This document shows, one piece after another, positions 6,855 to 14,995 of a stretch of 64,000 nucleotides of DNA (within the stretch, counting starts at the first letter, position 1; the number at the start of each line of letters is the position of its first letter). Source of the DNA: Paenibacillus dendritiformis (GTDB lineage Bacteria; Bacillota; Bacilli; Paenibacillales; Paenibacillaceae); NCBI RefSeq assembly GCF_021654795.1, contig NZ_AP025344.1:310001-374000 (forward strand), in the 5' to 3' direction. Under the pieces are notes generated by a model. It did not search any database. It was not told the DNA's origin and saw only the letters and a program-made list of their open reading frames with translations. The translations under genes and the position numbers were made by a program.

Positions 6855-7700
6855 ATGAACCAGAACCGTATGGCCGTCCGGTGTCTAATCGCAGCATTGG
6901 GTGCAGCCCTCTTGCTAAGCGGTTGCCAGGCATCGAGCAGCAGTCAGGCGGGAACGCCGCAATCGGGCCAGACCGAGGTTGATCCGGCCCTGACGCCATC
7001 CCCCGATCCCGAACATTCGGCGGATCCCGGGAGCGATACGGACAATGAAGGGGCCGTCGACGCCATGGCACGAATGAAGTCGGAATTCGCTTTGGCGAAC
7101 ACCGTGCAGGAAGCGGACGGACGAGCCGTCGTAACGAATGAAGAATCAATTATGGTTGTCGTCAATAAGGAGCGGTATTTGCCGGATGGATATGAGCCTC
7201 CGGATTTGGTAGAGCCGAATGTCAAGTTCTCGTTCGATGAGCCGCATGAAAAACGCCATATGCGCAAGGAAGCGGCGGAAGCGCTTGAAGCGCTGTTCGC
7301 CGGCGCGGAACAGGATGGCATCACGCTGAACGCCGTCTCGGGCTACCGCTCGTATCAGCGCCAGCAATCGCTGTTCAATCATTATGTCGAGACGCAAGGG
7401 CAAGAGTACGCTTCCCGCGTCAGCGCCGTCCCGGGAACGAGCGAGCACCAGACCGGGTTGGCGATTGACGTATCCAGCCCCAGCGTTGGCAACGTGCTGG
7501 AAGAAGTATTCGGCGATTCGGAAGAAGGCAAATGGCTGGCGGAGCACGCCCATGAATATGGCTTCATCATCCGATACCCGAAGGATGGCGAATCCATTAC
7601 CGGCTATGTGTACGAGCCATGGCATATCCGCTATGTCGGCAAGGAAGCCGCCGGCGCGATATATAGCGAAGGAACGACACTGGAGCAATTTTTGCAATAG
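6855..7700 (+). CDS. LAS-family D-alanyl-D-alanine carboxypeptidase, VanY-like lipoprotein
   Basis: A 281-residue exported zinc peptidase predicted to trim the terminal D-Ala of peptidoglycan stem peptides at the outer face of the membrane. The signal peptide ends in a lipobox LLLSGCQ (Cys at 24), followed by a Ser/Pro/Asp-rich linker of about 70 residues. The catalytic domain (about 95-275) carries the LAS signatures SGYRSYQRQQSLF, then SAVPGTSEHQTGLAIDVS (zinc ligands His and Asp, about 193-210) and EPWHIRYVG (third His ligand and catalytic acid region, about 254-262). GAGAGGGGAT precedes the ATG. The gene is monocistronic, followed by a long hairpin. The identity as carboxypeptidase rather than another LAS peptidase is by motif. 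Confidence 0.88.
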   Translation: MNQNRMAVRCLIAALGAALLLSGCQASSSSQAGTPQSGQTEVDPALTPSPDPEHSADPGSDTDNEGAVDAMARMKSEFALANTVQEADGRAVVTNEESIMVVVNKERYLPDGYEPPDLVEPNVKFSFDEPHEKRHMRKEAAEALEALFAGAEQDGITLNAVSGYRSYQRQQSLFNHYVETQGQEYASRVSAVPGTSEHQTGLAIDVSSPSVGNVLEEVFGDSEEGKWLAEHAHEYGFIIRYPKDGESITGYVYEPWHIRYVGKEAAGAIYSEGTTLEQFLQ

Positions 7701-7724
7701 ACTTCTTAATCATGATTCGGCAAA

Positions 7725-7759
7725 GCAAGCCGGAGACGGGATGGCCGTCTCCGGCTTGC
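7725..7759 (+). terminator. Long perfect hairpin after the carboxypeptidase gene
   Basis: GCAAGCCGGAGACGG (7725-7739) pairs without mismatch with CCGTCTCCGGCTTGC (7745-7759) around a five-base loop. The downstream U-run is weak, so termination efficiency is uncertain. Confidence 0.65.
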
Positions 7760-7879
7760 GCTGTCTCCCGGGCGGGTCCGGTCCATCCGTTGGGGTGTCT
7801 GCCGCTCCGCACGGCGGCATCGGCCGGCGGAGAAAAAGAGCAAGGATAATCGAAGGAAATAGTTGTAAAGTTTATGTAT

Positions 7880-8079
7880 ATGAGCGTATGGGATAATCGA
7901 TCATGCGGCCCAAAACAGGACCAGACGAGCGGTTGCCGGAACGGCGCAAGCTTATGAGCGAATGGGATAATGGAGTAAAGGAAGCGAAAACGACGGTATG
8001 GGCGGTATAAAAACCTCGCCGGAACGTCGGCGGACATGACGAGCGCATAGGAGCGCCAAGAAGGGGATAATGGGGCAAA
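7880..8079. repeat. Dispersed 21-bp repeat ATGAGCGwATGGGATAATsGA
   Basis: Copies at 7880-7900 and 7954-7974 match at 19 of 21 positions. A third, shorter match (GGGATAATGG followed by GGCAAAG) lies at 8064-8079. The spacing is 74 and then about 100-110 bases. They lie between convergently arranged genes, in a region without other features. Confidence 0.55.
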
Positions 8080-8113
8080 GCCAACAGATATGACTGTCAG
8101 GAAGGATGATCAT

Positions 8114-8148
8114 AAGAACCGGAGGAAGCTCCCCTTCCCCCGGTTCTC
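8114..8148 (-). terminator. Terminator of the tlp gene
   Basis: On the minus strand GAACCGG pairs with CCGGTTC (8140-8146 with 8116-8122), with an inner GGAAG/CTTCC stem. The following minus-strand bases are TTATG. It lies 13 bases past the stop codon of tlp. Confidence 0.55.
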
Positions 8149-8160
8149 TATGCATGCGGA

Positions 8161-8385
8161 TTACTCTTTGGCGTACGGCTGCTCGTCACGGCGCTCGTCC
8201 GCCAGCGATTCGATGCTGTCGCGCCGGCGTTCGTTCTTCGCCTTCAGCTGCGCTTGCTCGCCTTCGCTAATTTCATCGGCATGCGCCGACAAATACTGTT
8301 CGCTCTCCCGCAGGTTCTCTACGGTATTGTCGATTGCATTCTGAATATGCGCTGCATTGTCCGCGCGGTTGTCCGGCTTTGGCAT
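8161..8385 (-). CDS. tlp: Small acid-soluble spore protein, thioredoxin-like (Tlp)
   Basis: A 74-residue, highly charged protein matching the Tlp family of spore core proteins. It starts MPKPDNRADN, has IQNAIDNTVENLRESE in the middle, and the family-typical LKAKNERRRDSIESL near the end. Tlp proteins are made in the forespore. Their role is poorly understood despite the thioredoxin-like name. I chose the ATG at 8385 because AAGGAGG lies 8 bases upstream of it, whereas an in-frame TTG two codons earlier is only two bases from that site. It is a single-gene unit with its own terminator. Confidence 0.9.
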   Translation of the reverse strand: MPKPDNRADNAAHIQNAIDNTVENLRESEQYLSAHADEISEGEQAQLKAKNERRRDSIESLADERRDEQPYAKE

Positions 8386-8609
8386 ATGCAAGGCCTCCTT
8401 TGCCTTCCCGAGTATAGTGGACGCGGCGCGACAAGACAGGCGGCCCCGAAGGTCCGCCTGATCATGTCCGCGTTCGTGGCGTCATTTGATAAGGTGCATC
8501 AGCCGCCCGCTTTTTATGCCGGGTGGCTGCCGCGTCTCGGAGAAGCACCAGGCTGGCCAAGCTTCCGGACTGCCCGGCGGGAGAACAGGAACGCGCGATT
8601 GGCCGGATT

Positions 8610-9302
8610 CTATGGCGCGGACGCAATGTCGCGAAGAGACAGGCCATTCTGGATTCCTTTGAGCCAGTCCTCCTGATTGTAAGACAGTATCTCTTTGCGC
8701 AAATCAAGCATTTTCCGATCCAGCTCGTCTACGGCTTTGGCCGCTTCCGTCAATTCCTTAATGACGTGGGAAGGCACCTGCTGCTCGAATTTATAATAGA
8801 TAATGTGCTCCAGGCTCGCCCAGAAATCCATGGCCAGCGTCCGCAGCTGAATCTCTACATAAATCCAGCGCGTATCCTCGAACAGGACCAGCGGCACCTG
8901 GACAATAATATGAAGGCTCTGATAGCCGTTCGCCTTCGGATTGGCGATATAGTCTTTGATTTCGGTAATGCGAATATCGTCGCGGGTCTTCAAATGATCG
9001 AGTATCAGGTAGATGTCTTTGACGAACGCGCATACGATCCGCATCCCGGCCACGTCATAGATCTTGTTCACAATCGACTCGAGGGTGAGCGGAAGGCCCT
9101 TGCGCTGCAGCTTATTGAAAATGCTGCTTGGCTCCTTGAGACGTGTCTTGATATGCTCGATGGGCTCATAGCCGTTGCGAAGCTTCCACTCCGCTTGGAT
9201 GACCTTGATCTTGGTCTCCAGCTCTTCGAGAGCCAACTGATACAATGTCGGCAGCTGCTTCACTTCTTCGTACTGCTTCATAATGATATCGGTCTGTGAC
9301 AT
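8610..9302 (-). CDS. Small (p)ppGpp synthetase (GTP pyrophosphokinase, YjbM/RelQ-like)
   Basis: A 230-residue synthetase-only alarmone enzyme that would transfer pyrophosphate from ATP to GDP/GTP. It lacks the HD hydrolase, TGS and ACT regions of long Rel. The RelA/SpoT synthetase core spans about 40-175, with YDVAGMRIVCAFVKDIY (about 81-97), the nucleotide-stacking loop NPKANGYQSLHIIVQ (about 120-134), and the acidic strand WIYVEIQLRTLAMDFWASLEH holding the catalytic Glu. The C-terminal helices (180-225) are where YjbM-type proteins tetramerise. ACGAGGAG lies 6 bases before the ATG at 9302. An in-frame upstream start at 9335 has no such site. Which of the two small synthetase classes it belongs to is not certain. 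Confidence 0.88.
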   Translation of the reverse strand: MSQTDIIMKQYEEVKQLPTLYQLALEELETKIKVIQAEWKLRNGYEPIEHIKTRLKEPSSIFNKLQRKGLPLTLESIVNKIYDVAGMRIVCAFVKDIYLILDHLKTRDDIRITEIKDYIANPKANGYQSLHIIVQVPLVLFEDTRWIYVEIQLRTLAMDFWASLEHIIYYKFEQQVPSHVIKELTEAAKAVDELDRKMLDLRKEILSYNQEDWLKGIQNGLSLRDIASAP

Positions 9303-9805
9303 ACGAATCTCCTCGTGTAATTGCGTAGTATGCAAGAGACATCGGCAAATGGATTACCGGATTGCCCGTATGCTTCTTCTATTGTAACGGATTCGAGGGC
9401 AGAATATCAAAGCACGCTTATCCGTCGGTTCATGCCCGGCCGCTGCGGAATACAGAGCTGCGGAGGCCGCATGCTGGGACAAAAAAGGCATCTCCTTTCC
9501 CATAGTAATCGCGGGTTCCTTCGTAGTATAATAAATCACCCCCGATACATCATGGCTGAGCGGGCTTGAGGGGCGCCCGATTTGTGAAGCAGTTGTTGTA
9601 CATGTTCTGTATCAGTTGCGCATACGTTGAACAAGAGGCTTGGTTCTGGAACCGGCTCTGCACGGCAACGGATGGCATGCCCGCCATGGAAGAACGGAGG
9701 GAGCATTACCCCGATTGTGTGAAGGGTCTGTTTCGATCCGCGCCGTCCTGTGTATAGGGATATGGGGCCATGTTCAACGGTGGGCATGGAAAGGGAGGAT
9801 TGCTT
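9303..9805. other. 503-base stretch without a supported gene
   Basis: The stretch lies between a divergent pair of genes, so it should hold both promoters. TATAAT at 9527-9532 is the only clear -10 on the plus strand, and its -35 is weak. Several short frames of 60-95 codons are open on both strands but none has both a ribosome site and protein-like composition. I see no repeats. Confidence 0.5.
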
Positions 9806-10570
9806 ATGAACCGAATATTGCAAAAGTTAAAGGAAGGCGCCAGCAAAGCATCGGAGAAGGCGCAAAATGTCATTGAAATCAATCGTTTGCAATCACAGAT
9901 TGCGGCCCGGCGCAAAGAGATCGAGCAGAATGTGTATTTGATCGGCGAACGGGTCTATGATGCCTATAAAAAGAAGGATTTGACGCTGGCGGAAGATGAG
10001 GTCATGGCGCTTGGAGACGCCAACCTGCTGCTGGAAGAGGAGATCAAGCAGCTGGAGTGGAAGGTGAGCGAGCTTCGCCATGAGAAGCGGTGCGAATGCG
10101 GAGAAGTGGCGCCGATAACTTCGAATTATTGCGCTTCCTGCGGCCGCAAGCTGCCGGAGGCGCCGGAGGAGCTGTTCGAAGAGGACGAGGATTGGGGCAA
10201 AGAGGAAGAGGAGACCAGAGTCTATACGCATCAGCCGTCCTCTGTATCCGAATCGGCTCCTATGGCGGAAGATGGCGGCCGATGGGAGCCTCCGCAGCCG
10301 GAGGATAACGAGGATCGAGAGGCGGAGGCGCGTTACACGTACCATCCGGACCGTCTCTCGTCTCACGACGGCCTGACAAGGCAGAAGGAGGAATTCTCCA
10401 TCCCGCCGCTGGAGTCCAGCCGATCCGGTCGGGAGATGAATATTACCGTCGGCGGCAGACCGGTCGCGAGGAAGCGGGAGGAGCCTTCCGTTCGCCGCTG
10501 CCCGAACTGCAACTCCGCCGCAGAGCCGGAGGCGAAGTGGTGCGAGCGCTGCGGCACGCCATTTATATGA
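9806..10570 (+). CDS. Coiled-coil protein with two zinc ribbons, function unknown
   Basis: A 254-residue cytoplasmic protein. Residues 1-90 are predicted coiled coil (LQSQIAARRKEIEQNVYLIG, LLEEEIKQLEWKVSELR). A first zinc ribbon follows, CECGE then CASCGRK (about 94-117). Residues 120-220 are an acidic, low-complexity linker rich in Glu, Pro and Ser. A second ribbon closes the protein, CPNCNSAAEPEAKWCERCG (about 230-248), a few residues before the end. GGGAGG lies 7 bases upstream of the ATG at 9806, which is preferred over an in-frame start at 9770. It is a single gene followed by an excellent terminator. Such proteins are common in Paenibacillus and often uncharacterised. I assign no function. 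Confidence 0.75.
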   Translation: MNRILQKLKEGASKASEKAQNVIEINRLQSQIAARRKEIEQNVYLIGERVYDAYKKKDLTLAEDEVMALGDANLLLEEEIKQLEWKVSELRHEKRCECGEVAPITSNYCASCGRKLPEAPEELFEEDEDWGKEEEETRVYTHQPSSVSESAPMAEDGGRWEPPQPEDNEDREAEARYTYHPDRLSSHDGLTRQKEEFSIPPLESSRSGREMNITVGGRPVARKREEPSVRRCPNCNSAAEPEAKWCERCGTPFI

Positions 10571-10597
10571 ACGGTGAAGAGCCGCGGAACGATTTGG

Positions 10598-10622
10598 AGA
10601 GAACCTGACGGTTCTCTTTTTT
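10598..10622 (+). terminator. Rho-independent terminator
   Basis: AGAGAACC (10598-10605), a TGAC tetraloop and GGTTCTCT (10610-10617) are followed by a run of T. It lies 28 bases after the zinc-ribbon gene. Confidence 0.88.
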
Positions 10623-10755
10623 ATGCGGACTGTCGACAAATAGCGACGTTCTTCGATGAAAAAAACTCCGGATTGAGTTACAATGACAACATAGAACGCC
10701 AGGTGAACAGCCTTGGTATGTGACAGATGTATTCGTAGAGTGGGAGGCTGGCCTG

Positions 10756-11529
10756 ATGGAAGGACTCGTATCGCATTTGCGAGCGCTCGGGTTCACGGAA
10801 ATGGAAGCAAAGATTGTTGTCAGTTTGTCGGAGCAGGGCGCAATGACCGGATATGAAATCGCCAAAAAGCTGGGGGTATCCCGTTCCAACGTCTATGCCG
10901 CGCTGCAGCGCCTTGTCGTTCAGGGCGTCATCCTTCACCGCAAGGGAGATCCGTCTCATTATGCGGCTCTGCCGGCGGAGGAACTGACGAAGCTTCTCGC
11001 GGCCCGTCTGGAGACATCGCTGCGTTATGTGGAGGAGCATATGCCAACGGCGGAAGCGGACGGCAGCTCCTTCTACAGTGTCGAAGGGGAACGGGCCGTA
11101 TCGGATACGATCAAGCGCACACTTCATGAGGCCGAACGGGAGATTATCGTCGATGTATGGCCCGATGAAGCGGCCGAGCTGCGAGAGGAGCTGCTCCTGG
11201 CGGAAGCGCGGGGAGTGAAGGTGCTGTGGTCGATCGCCGGGCATGAAGGCCGGATGACCGAACGGATTTGGCCGATGTCGGGGACGGTGGAGAGCGAGCC
11301 GCGGCATTTCGCTTTTGTGGTCGACCGGCGGGAGACGCTGATTGGGGCCCGGGGCCACGGCCAGGCGACCAAAGCGCTGTTGACGGAGCACCCGGCCGTG
11401 ACGCGTCTCGTTCTAAGCCATTTCCTCCAAGAGGCGGTGCTCTATGAACTGGAGCGGGAGATGGACCCGCACGGCCAGCGGCGCTTCAGCGAACGGATTG
11501 AGGAGATTATGGCCAAATATTTTGACTAA
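10756..11529 (+). CDS. TrmB-family transcriptional regulator
   Basis: A 257-residue regulator. The N-terminal winged helix (about 1-70) reads LRALGFTEMEAKIVVSLSEQ then GYEIAKKLGVSRSNVYAALQ, the TrmB hallmark. A linker helix follows, and a C-terminal phospholipase-D-like sensor domain (about 105-250) typical of the family, which in archaea binds sugars. GGGAGG lies 7 bases before the ATG at 10756. The in-frame ATG at 10720 has no comparable site. The neighbours (zinc-ribbon protein, small hypothetical) give no hint of its target genes. Ligand and regulon are unknown. Confidence 0.85.
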   Translation: MEGLVSHLRALGFTEMEAKIVVSLSEQGAMTGYEIAKKLGVSRSNVYAALQRLVVQGVILHRKGDPSHYAALPAEELTKLLAARLETSLRYVEEHMPTAEADGSSFYSVEGERAVSDTIKRTLHEAEREIIVDVWPDEAAELREELLLAEARGVKVLWSIAGHEGRMTERIWPMSGTVESEPRHFAFVVDRRETLIGARGHGQATKALLTEHPAVTRLVLSHFLQEAVLYELEREMDPHGQRRFSERIEEIMAKYFD

Positions 11530-11738
11530 ATTTCGAACTTTGTGAAAAATGAAACAAATTCCTGAAACGTGAATCAACTCATTGCGTATTGATCAATATA
11601 GGAAGAAATGTGATGCGTCGCTCTGCCAGGCCAAGCAATTCAAGCGAGCGTGATGCGCGGTGCATCGGGCGTGGCGCGACGGGCAGTCTACCATCTGGAT
11701 GGAACCAAGCCGGGCGACAGCATAGAGGAGGAAGTCAG

Positions 11739-12050
11739 ATGGAGTGCATAGTTCATTTTGAAGCTGTACATCGTGGAGCGGGAGAGATTGCGAAGCTGCG
11801 CGGACTGATCATGACGGAGGAAGGGAAGAAGCCGACGCCGCCGGAACTGGAGGAGATGTTCGGGATGATGGGATATAACGTGCGCTGCACGGATAAAGAC
11901 AGTCTGATTTTCGCGCCGAATACGAGCGAGGGCGATATTGAAGAGATTCGCGTCAAGAAGCTGGATATCGGGGAGGAGTCTTACACCCCGGACATGCAGC
12001 TGCGCGCTATTGCCGAACAATTGATGAACAAGCCGAACCGGCCGATGTAG
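11739..12050 (+). CDS. Hypothetical 103-residue protein
   Basis: Not recognised. A small acidic cytoplasmic protein without membrane segments or cysteine clusters. It starts MECIVHFEAVHRGAGEIAKL, has a central TPPELEEMFGMMGYNVRCTD and ends QLRAIAEQLMNKPNRPM. AGAGGAGG stands 7 bases before the ATG at 11739, and this decides the start against a longer open frame from 11589. It has an excellent ribosome site and a shared terminator, so it is likely expressed. Confidence 0.7.
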   Translation: MECIVHFEAVHRGAGEIAKLRGLIMTEEGKKPTPPELEEMFGMMGYNVRCTDKDSLIFAPNTSEGDIEEIRVKKLDIGEESYTPDMQLRAIAEQLMNKPNRPM

Positions 12051-12093
12051 CGGGGGCAGAAGAGGATTTGTCCGGCGGTGCATTCGAATAATA

Positions 12094-12154
12094 GAAGCAA
12101 GGCCTTCTTCCCCGACATGCGGTGACACGCATGCGGAGAAGAAGGCCTTGCTTC
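12094..12154. terminator. Bidirectional 17-bp terminator hairpin
   Basis: GAAGCAAGGCCTTCTTC (12094-12110) is a perfect inverted repeat of GAAGAAGGCCTTGCTTC (12138-12154). The loop has a second stem, CATGC/GCATG. It sits between the convergent 103-residue gene and mscL. Confidence 0.75.
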
Positions 12155-12165
12155 ATTCCGGCCGG

Positions 12166-12675
12166 CTAGGCGCGTGCGCCGGACTCGTCCAGCATGGACG
12201 TGCAATGTGCGCAGCGTACGGCCTCCTTCGGAATGTCCGAGAGGCAGTACGGGCATTCCTTCGTTGTCGGCTCCGCCGGCGTCTCCTCTGCCTTCTTCCG
12301 GCGGTGCAGCATATTGGCGCCCTTCACGATCAGGAAGACGCAGAAAGCGACAATGAGGAAATCGATGATGACATTGATGAATTGGCCGTAGGCAATGACG
12401 GCGACCCCGGCTTCTTGCGCTTGGGCCAGCGACAAGGAAGAGACGGGTTGTCCATTCACGACCAGATCCGGATCAAGCGGAATGAACAGATCCTTGAAGT
12501 TCATTCCGCCCAACAGCTTGCCGATTGGCGGCATGACGAGATCGTTGACGATGGAGGTGACGATTTTGTTGAAGGCGCCTCCGATAATCACCCCGACGGC
12601 GAGATCGATAACGTTGCCCCGAACGGCGAATTGTTTGAACTCTTCAAAAAAAGAGCCTACTTTTGATTTGGCCAT
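12166..12675 (-). CDS. mscL: Large-conductance mechanosensitive channel MscL with zinc-ribbon tail
   Basis: A 169-residue pentameric emergency-release channel of the membrane. The N-terminal amphipathic helix and pore helix are clear: [20 protein letters not shown] (about 13-32, with the conserved glycine/alanine constriction), [18 protein letters not shown], and a second membrane helix [20 protein letters not shown] (about 99-118). The usual C-terminal helix bundle is followed by an added zinc ribbon, [20 protein letters not shown] (about 139-158), which Escherichia coli MscL lacks. The start has AAAGGAG just upstream. It is flanked by a lipid kinase gene in the same direction, 80 bases upstream. 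Confidence 0.93.
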   Translation of the reverse strand: MAKSKVGSFFEEFKQFAVRGNVIDLAVGVIIGGAFNKIVTSIVNDLVMPPIGKLLGGMNFKDLFIPLDPDLVVNGQPVSSLSLAQAQEAGVAVIAYGQFINVIIDFLIVAFCVFLIVKGANMLHRRKKAEETPAEPTTKECPYCLSDIPKEAVRCAHCTSMLDESGARA

Positions 12676-12755
12676 CCGTAATTATTCTCCTTTCCGATAT
12701 GAACTGGCTGTCCCTAATGATGCTATACGGCCAGCCGGGCGCAGCAGCGCCCCGG

Positions 12756-13661
12756 TCAGCGTGAGCGCTGCGGAATCATCAACTGCAGCTTGCCCGGAGC
12801 GGCAGCGGCGTGCAGCGGGGTCGCCGAGACGCGCTCTCCGTCCCCGTATGTCCAGCGGCGGACCGCGGAGCGGACGCCTATCTGCCGGCCGCGCAGCATG
12901 GTAACATACGGAAGCATGCGATGGCGTCCCGAATAGACGGTCGGGAAGAGCCGGAGCAGTTCCCAGCGGGTGCAGCCGTGTACGACGCAGACATCCAATA
13001 GTCCGTCTCCGGCTTCCGCATCAGGACAGATGGGGATGCCGCCCCCGTAATAGGGGACGTTGGTAATGGCGGCGAGCCAGACGTCCTTGAAGGAGCGGGC
13101 CGCGCCATCCACGATGATGTCGGCGTCTGCAGGCCGGAAGCGGAACAAGGTTCGCAGCATGCCGTATACATACGCGAGCGATCCGATGCCAAGCCGGTTG
13201 AACCACCTTTTGTAGGGACTCGCATTGACATATTGCGCCACGTCCGCATCGAATCCGGTCGCGAGCGCGGTCAGCGTCCATTGGCCGTTCGCATAAATCA
13301 GATCGACGATGGACCGCTCTCCATGGAGAATCGTATGCAGCGCCTCCAGCGGATCCCTCGGGAGGGAAAAGCCGCGCGCCGTATCGTTGCCTGAACCTGC
13401 GGGGATAATGCCCAGGGTCGCTTCCGTGCCGACCAGCAGCGGAAGCAGGCGGTGAATGGTCCCGTCTCCCCCGATCACGACAATGAGAGCGCCGGGATTG
13501 CGCTCTACATAGTTCCGAACCGCCTCCTCCGCTTCTTCTGACGTCCGCGTAAGACTGGAGTCGTAAGGGATGTCGAATCGCCGCAGGCAATCCTCTACGC
13601 TGCGCCAGATCCCTATTCCTCTTCCGTTCCCCGCATTGCGGTTCACCACAAACAGCATCAT
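12756..13661 (-). CDS. Diacylglycerol kinase-family lipid kinase (YegS/DgkB-like)
   Basis: A 301-residue soluble lipid kinase that would phosphorylate diacylglycerol or a related lipid at the inner membrane face. The N-terminal catalytic domain shows FVVNRNAGNGRG (about 4-15), the diphosphate-binding VVIGGDGTIHRLLPLL (about 61-76) and IIPAGSGNDTARGFSLP (about 82-98). The C-terminal beta-sandwich has GGGIPICPDAEAGDGLLDV, the metal-site segment of the family. I start it at the ATG at 13661, with TAGGAGAG just upstream. A longer frame from 13712 lacks a site. It lies upstream of mscL on the same strand. Confidence 0.88.
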   Translation of the reverse strand: MMLFVVNRNAGNGRGIGIWRSVEDCLRRFDIPYDSSLTRTSEEAEEAVRNYVERNPGALIVVIGGDGTIHRLLPLLVGTEATLGIIPAGSGNDTARGFSLPRDPLEALHTILHGERSIVDLIYANGQWTLTALATGFDADVAQYVNASPYKRWFNRLGIGSLAYVYGMLRTLFRFRPADADIIVDGAARSFKDVWLAAITNVPYYGGGIPICPDAEAGDGLLDVCVVHGCTRWELLRLFPTVYSGRHRMLPYVTMLRGRQIGVRSAVRRWTYGDGERVSATPLHAAAAPGKLQLMIPQRSR

Positions 13662-13784
13662 GCTCTCTCCTATGTCGTATCGAGTCCAACGCGATGGCTG
13701 GACCAGGGTCATCTATGATTCTATTATCATAGCAAAACAGCGGTGGTTTGCGTGAACTTTTTGCAAGGAAGATCCCGGCAACGG

Positions 13785-13813
13785 GCAGGAAAAATAAGGG
13801 ATCCGTCGAATGG
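13785..13813 (+). promoter_or_regulatory. Sigma-H promoter of spo0M, candidate
   Basis: GCAGGAAAA (13785-13793), an 11-base spacer and GTCGAATGG (13805-13813) match the sigma-H pattern RnAGGAwWW and RnnGAATww closely. Transcription would begin near 13820, 60 bases before spo0M. In Bacillus subtilis spo0M is known to be sigma-H dependent. Confidence 0.6.
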
Positions 13814-13879
13814 ATCGAATGGGCCATCGTTCGAATGGACCGGTATCGCCAATAAGGATTTCAGGGAGGCTGCTGCCGC

Positions 13880-14668
13880 ATGTCCATGTTCAATCGTTTC
13901 TTGGCAAGCGCGATGTACGGAGGAAGCCAGATTGATACCTTGCTGGAACGGGGGCGCTATGCGCCGGGCGAGCAGATGCGCGGCGTCGTGAAGCTTCGCG
14001 GCGGCCCCTTGTCCCGAAGAATCGAAGGGATTTACCTGATTTTGCAGACCGATTATGCCGTGCCGGACCTTCCTCAAGGCATGCCGAGGGGCTGCACGCT
14101 GATGCGTTATCCTATCTGTTCCTATGTAAGCGTGGAGCCGCTGGAGACGAAGGAGATCCCTTTTTGTTTCCGGCTTCCGGCCCATTTGCCCTTGACTATC
14201 GGCGAGACCTCCGTCTGGCTGCAGACGGTAATGGAGACCGGGGAGGCGAGGGAGCCTTCGGATGAGGATCGGATTGAAGTGATCCCGAGCGTGGAGCAGA
14301 GCATCGTCATCGATGCGGTGAACCGGCTGGGCTTTCGGCTGCGAAGCGTTCACTGCCTCCCCTGGGATGGAAGCGGTTTCGTTTCGTTTATGCAGCCCTT
14401 CGAATTCGTCGCGGCGTCTTCCTTCCAAGAATTGATCTCCGGTCTGCGGCTTGTCTTTTGGCGAGGGCCGGAAGGAATGGAACTGTACGTGTATACGGAG
14501 CAGGCATGGGAGGAAATGAGACTGAAGCCGCTCGCCGCTCCGCTCGAAGACGATCATAGAATAAAGCATTACAGTCTGTCGGATATGGAATGGCGGCTGC
14601 TTGGCGCGGAGGAACTGGCAGAGGAGCTGGCCGAATGGATTCGAACACAATATAGATATGTGACCTGA
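13880..14668 (+). CDS. spo0M: Sporulation-control protein Spo0M
   Basis: A 262-residue cytoplasmic arrestin-fold protein close to the length of Bacillus subtilis Spo0M. The start MSMFNRFLASAMYGGSQIDT and the segment YAPGEQMRGVVKLRGG are diagnostic, as is the beta-sandwich run ETKEIPFCFRLPAHLPLT. Spo0M influences stage 0 sporulation and cell-wall processes. The mechanism is not settled. CAGGGAGG lies 9-10 bases before the ATG. It stands alone behind a candidate sigma-H promoter and ends at a terminator shared with the opposite gene. Confidence 0.88.
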   Translation: MSMFNRFLASAMYGGSQIDTLLERGRYAPGEQMRGVVKLRGGPLSRRIEGIYLILQTDYAVPDLPQGMPRGCTLMRYPICSYVSVEPLETKEIPFCFRLPAHLPLTIGETSVWLQTVMETGEAREPSDEDRIEVIPSVEQSIVIDAVNRLGFRLRSVHCLPWDGSGFVSFMQPFEFVAASSFQELISGLRLVFWRGPEGMELYVYTEQAWEEMRLKPLAAPLEDDHRIKHYSLSDMEWRLLGAEELAEELAEWIRTQYRYVT

Positions 14669-14713
14669 AAATAAGAGAGGGGCCCGCAGGCCCCGGATAC
14701 GTTCCTCTTATTT
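14669..14713. terminator. Bidirectional terminator after spo0M
   Basis: AAATAAGAGAGG (14669-14680) pairs with CCTCTTATTT (14704-14713), with an inner GGGCC/GGCCC stem. The right arm overlaps the stop codon of the minus-strand gene. Confidence 0.7.
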
Positions 14714-14995
14714 ATCGCCCCGATCGGTATGCTTGCGCGGATGCGTCTGCTTCGGCGGTTCTTCCTCCGCCTTGGGCACGAGCCGGGAATCGGTCCGGCC
14801 TTCATGGTGATTGTCGAACATGAACTCCTTCAGCTCCCACTCGGACGCGCCCAATTGCGGATCCGAGGGAAAATGCTGGCCGCGGTGAAGCACTTCTTCC
14901 CGTCCCCATTCATTCGCGTATATGCCGTCCACCTCGACCCGATCGCGGGACATGGGATTCATCTTATATTCATTATGCTCCTGTTCTTTTGTCAT
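14708..14995 (-). CDS. Small hydrophilic protein, unknown function
   Basis: A 95-residue very hydrophilic protein beginning MTKEQEHNEYKMNPMSRDRV. Its core is YANEWGREEVLHRGQHFPSD followed by PQLGASEWELKEFMFDNHHE, and it ends in a basic PRKHTDRGDK. Proteins with this GRE..HRG..FP.DP..G.TEWEL pattern are, as I recall, conserved small proteins of Bacilli (YjzC-like), without known function. AAAGGAG lies about ten bases before the ATG at 14995. The open frame extends upstream to 15082 without a ribosome site. No membrane segment. Confidence 0.7.
   Translation of the reverse strand: MTKEQEHNEYKMNPMSRDRVEVDGIYANEWGREEVLHRGQHFPSDPQLGASEWELKEFMFDNHHEGRTDSRLVPKAEEEPPKQTHPRKHTDRGDK

Larger units (their letters stand above)
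7701..8160. other. 460-base gene-free stretch with hairpin and GGGATAAT repeats
   Basis: After the 15-bp hairpin at 7725-7759, there are three copies of a GGGATAATsG motif (see 7880-8079) and the terminator of the minus-strand tlp gene. Short open frames here on the minus strand lack ribosome sites and are not supported. Confidence 0.6.

Noticed and set aside
8385..8430. Sigma-G promoter before tlp
   Set aside because: A CACTATA sequence resembles the -10, but no acceptable -35 is found at the right distance.
9354..9539. 61-codon minus-strand gene in the gap before the zinc-ribbon gene
   Set aside because: A GTG start with a G-rich upstream stretch exists, but there is no clear promoter, and the protein lacks any recognisable feature.
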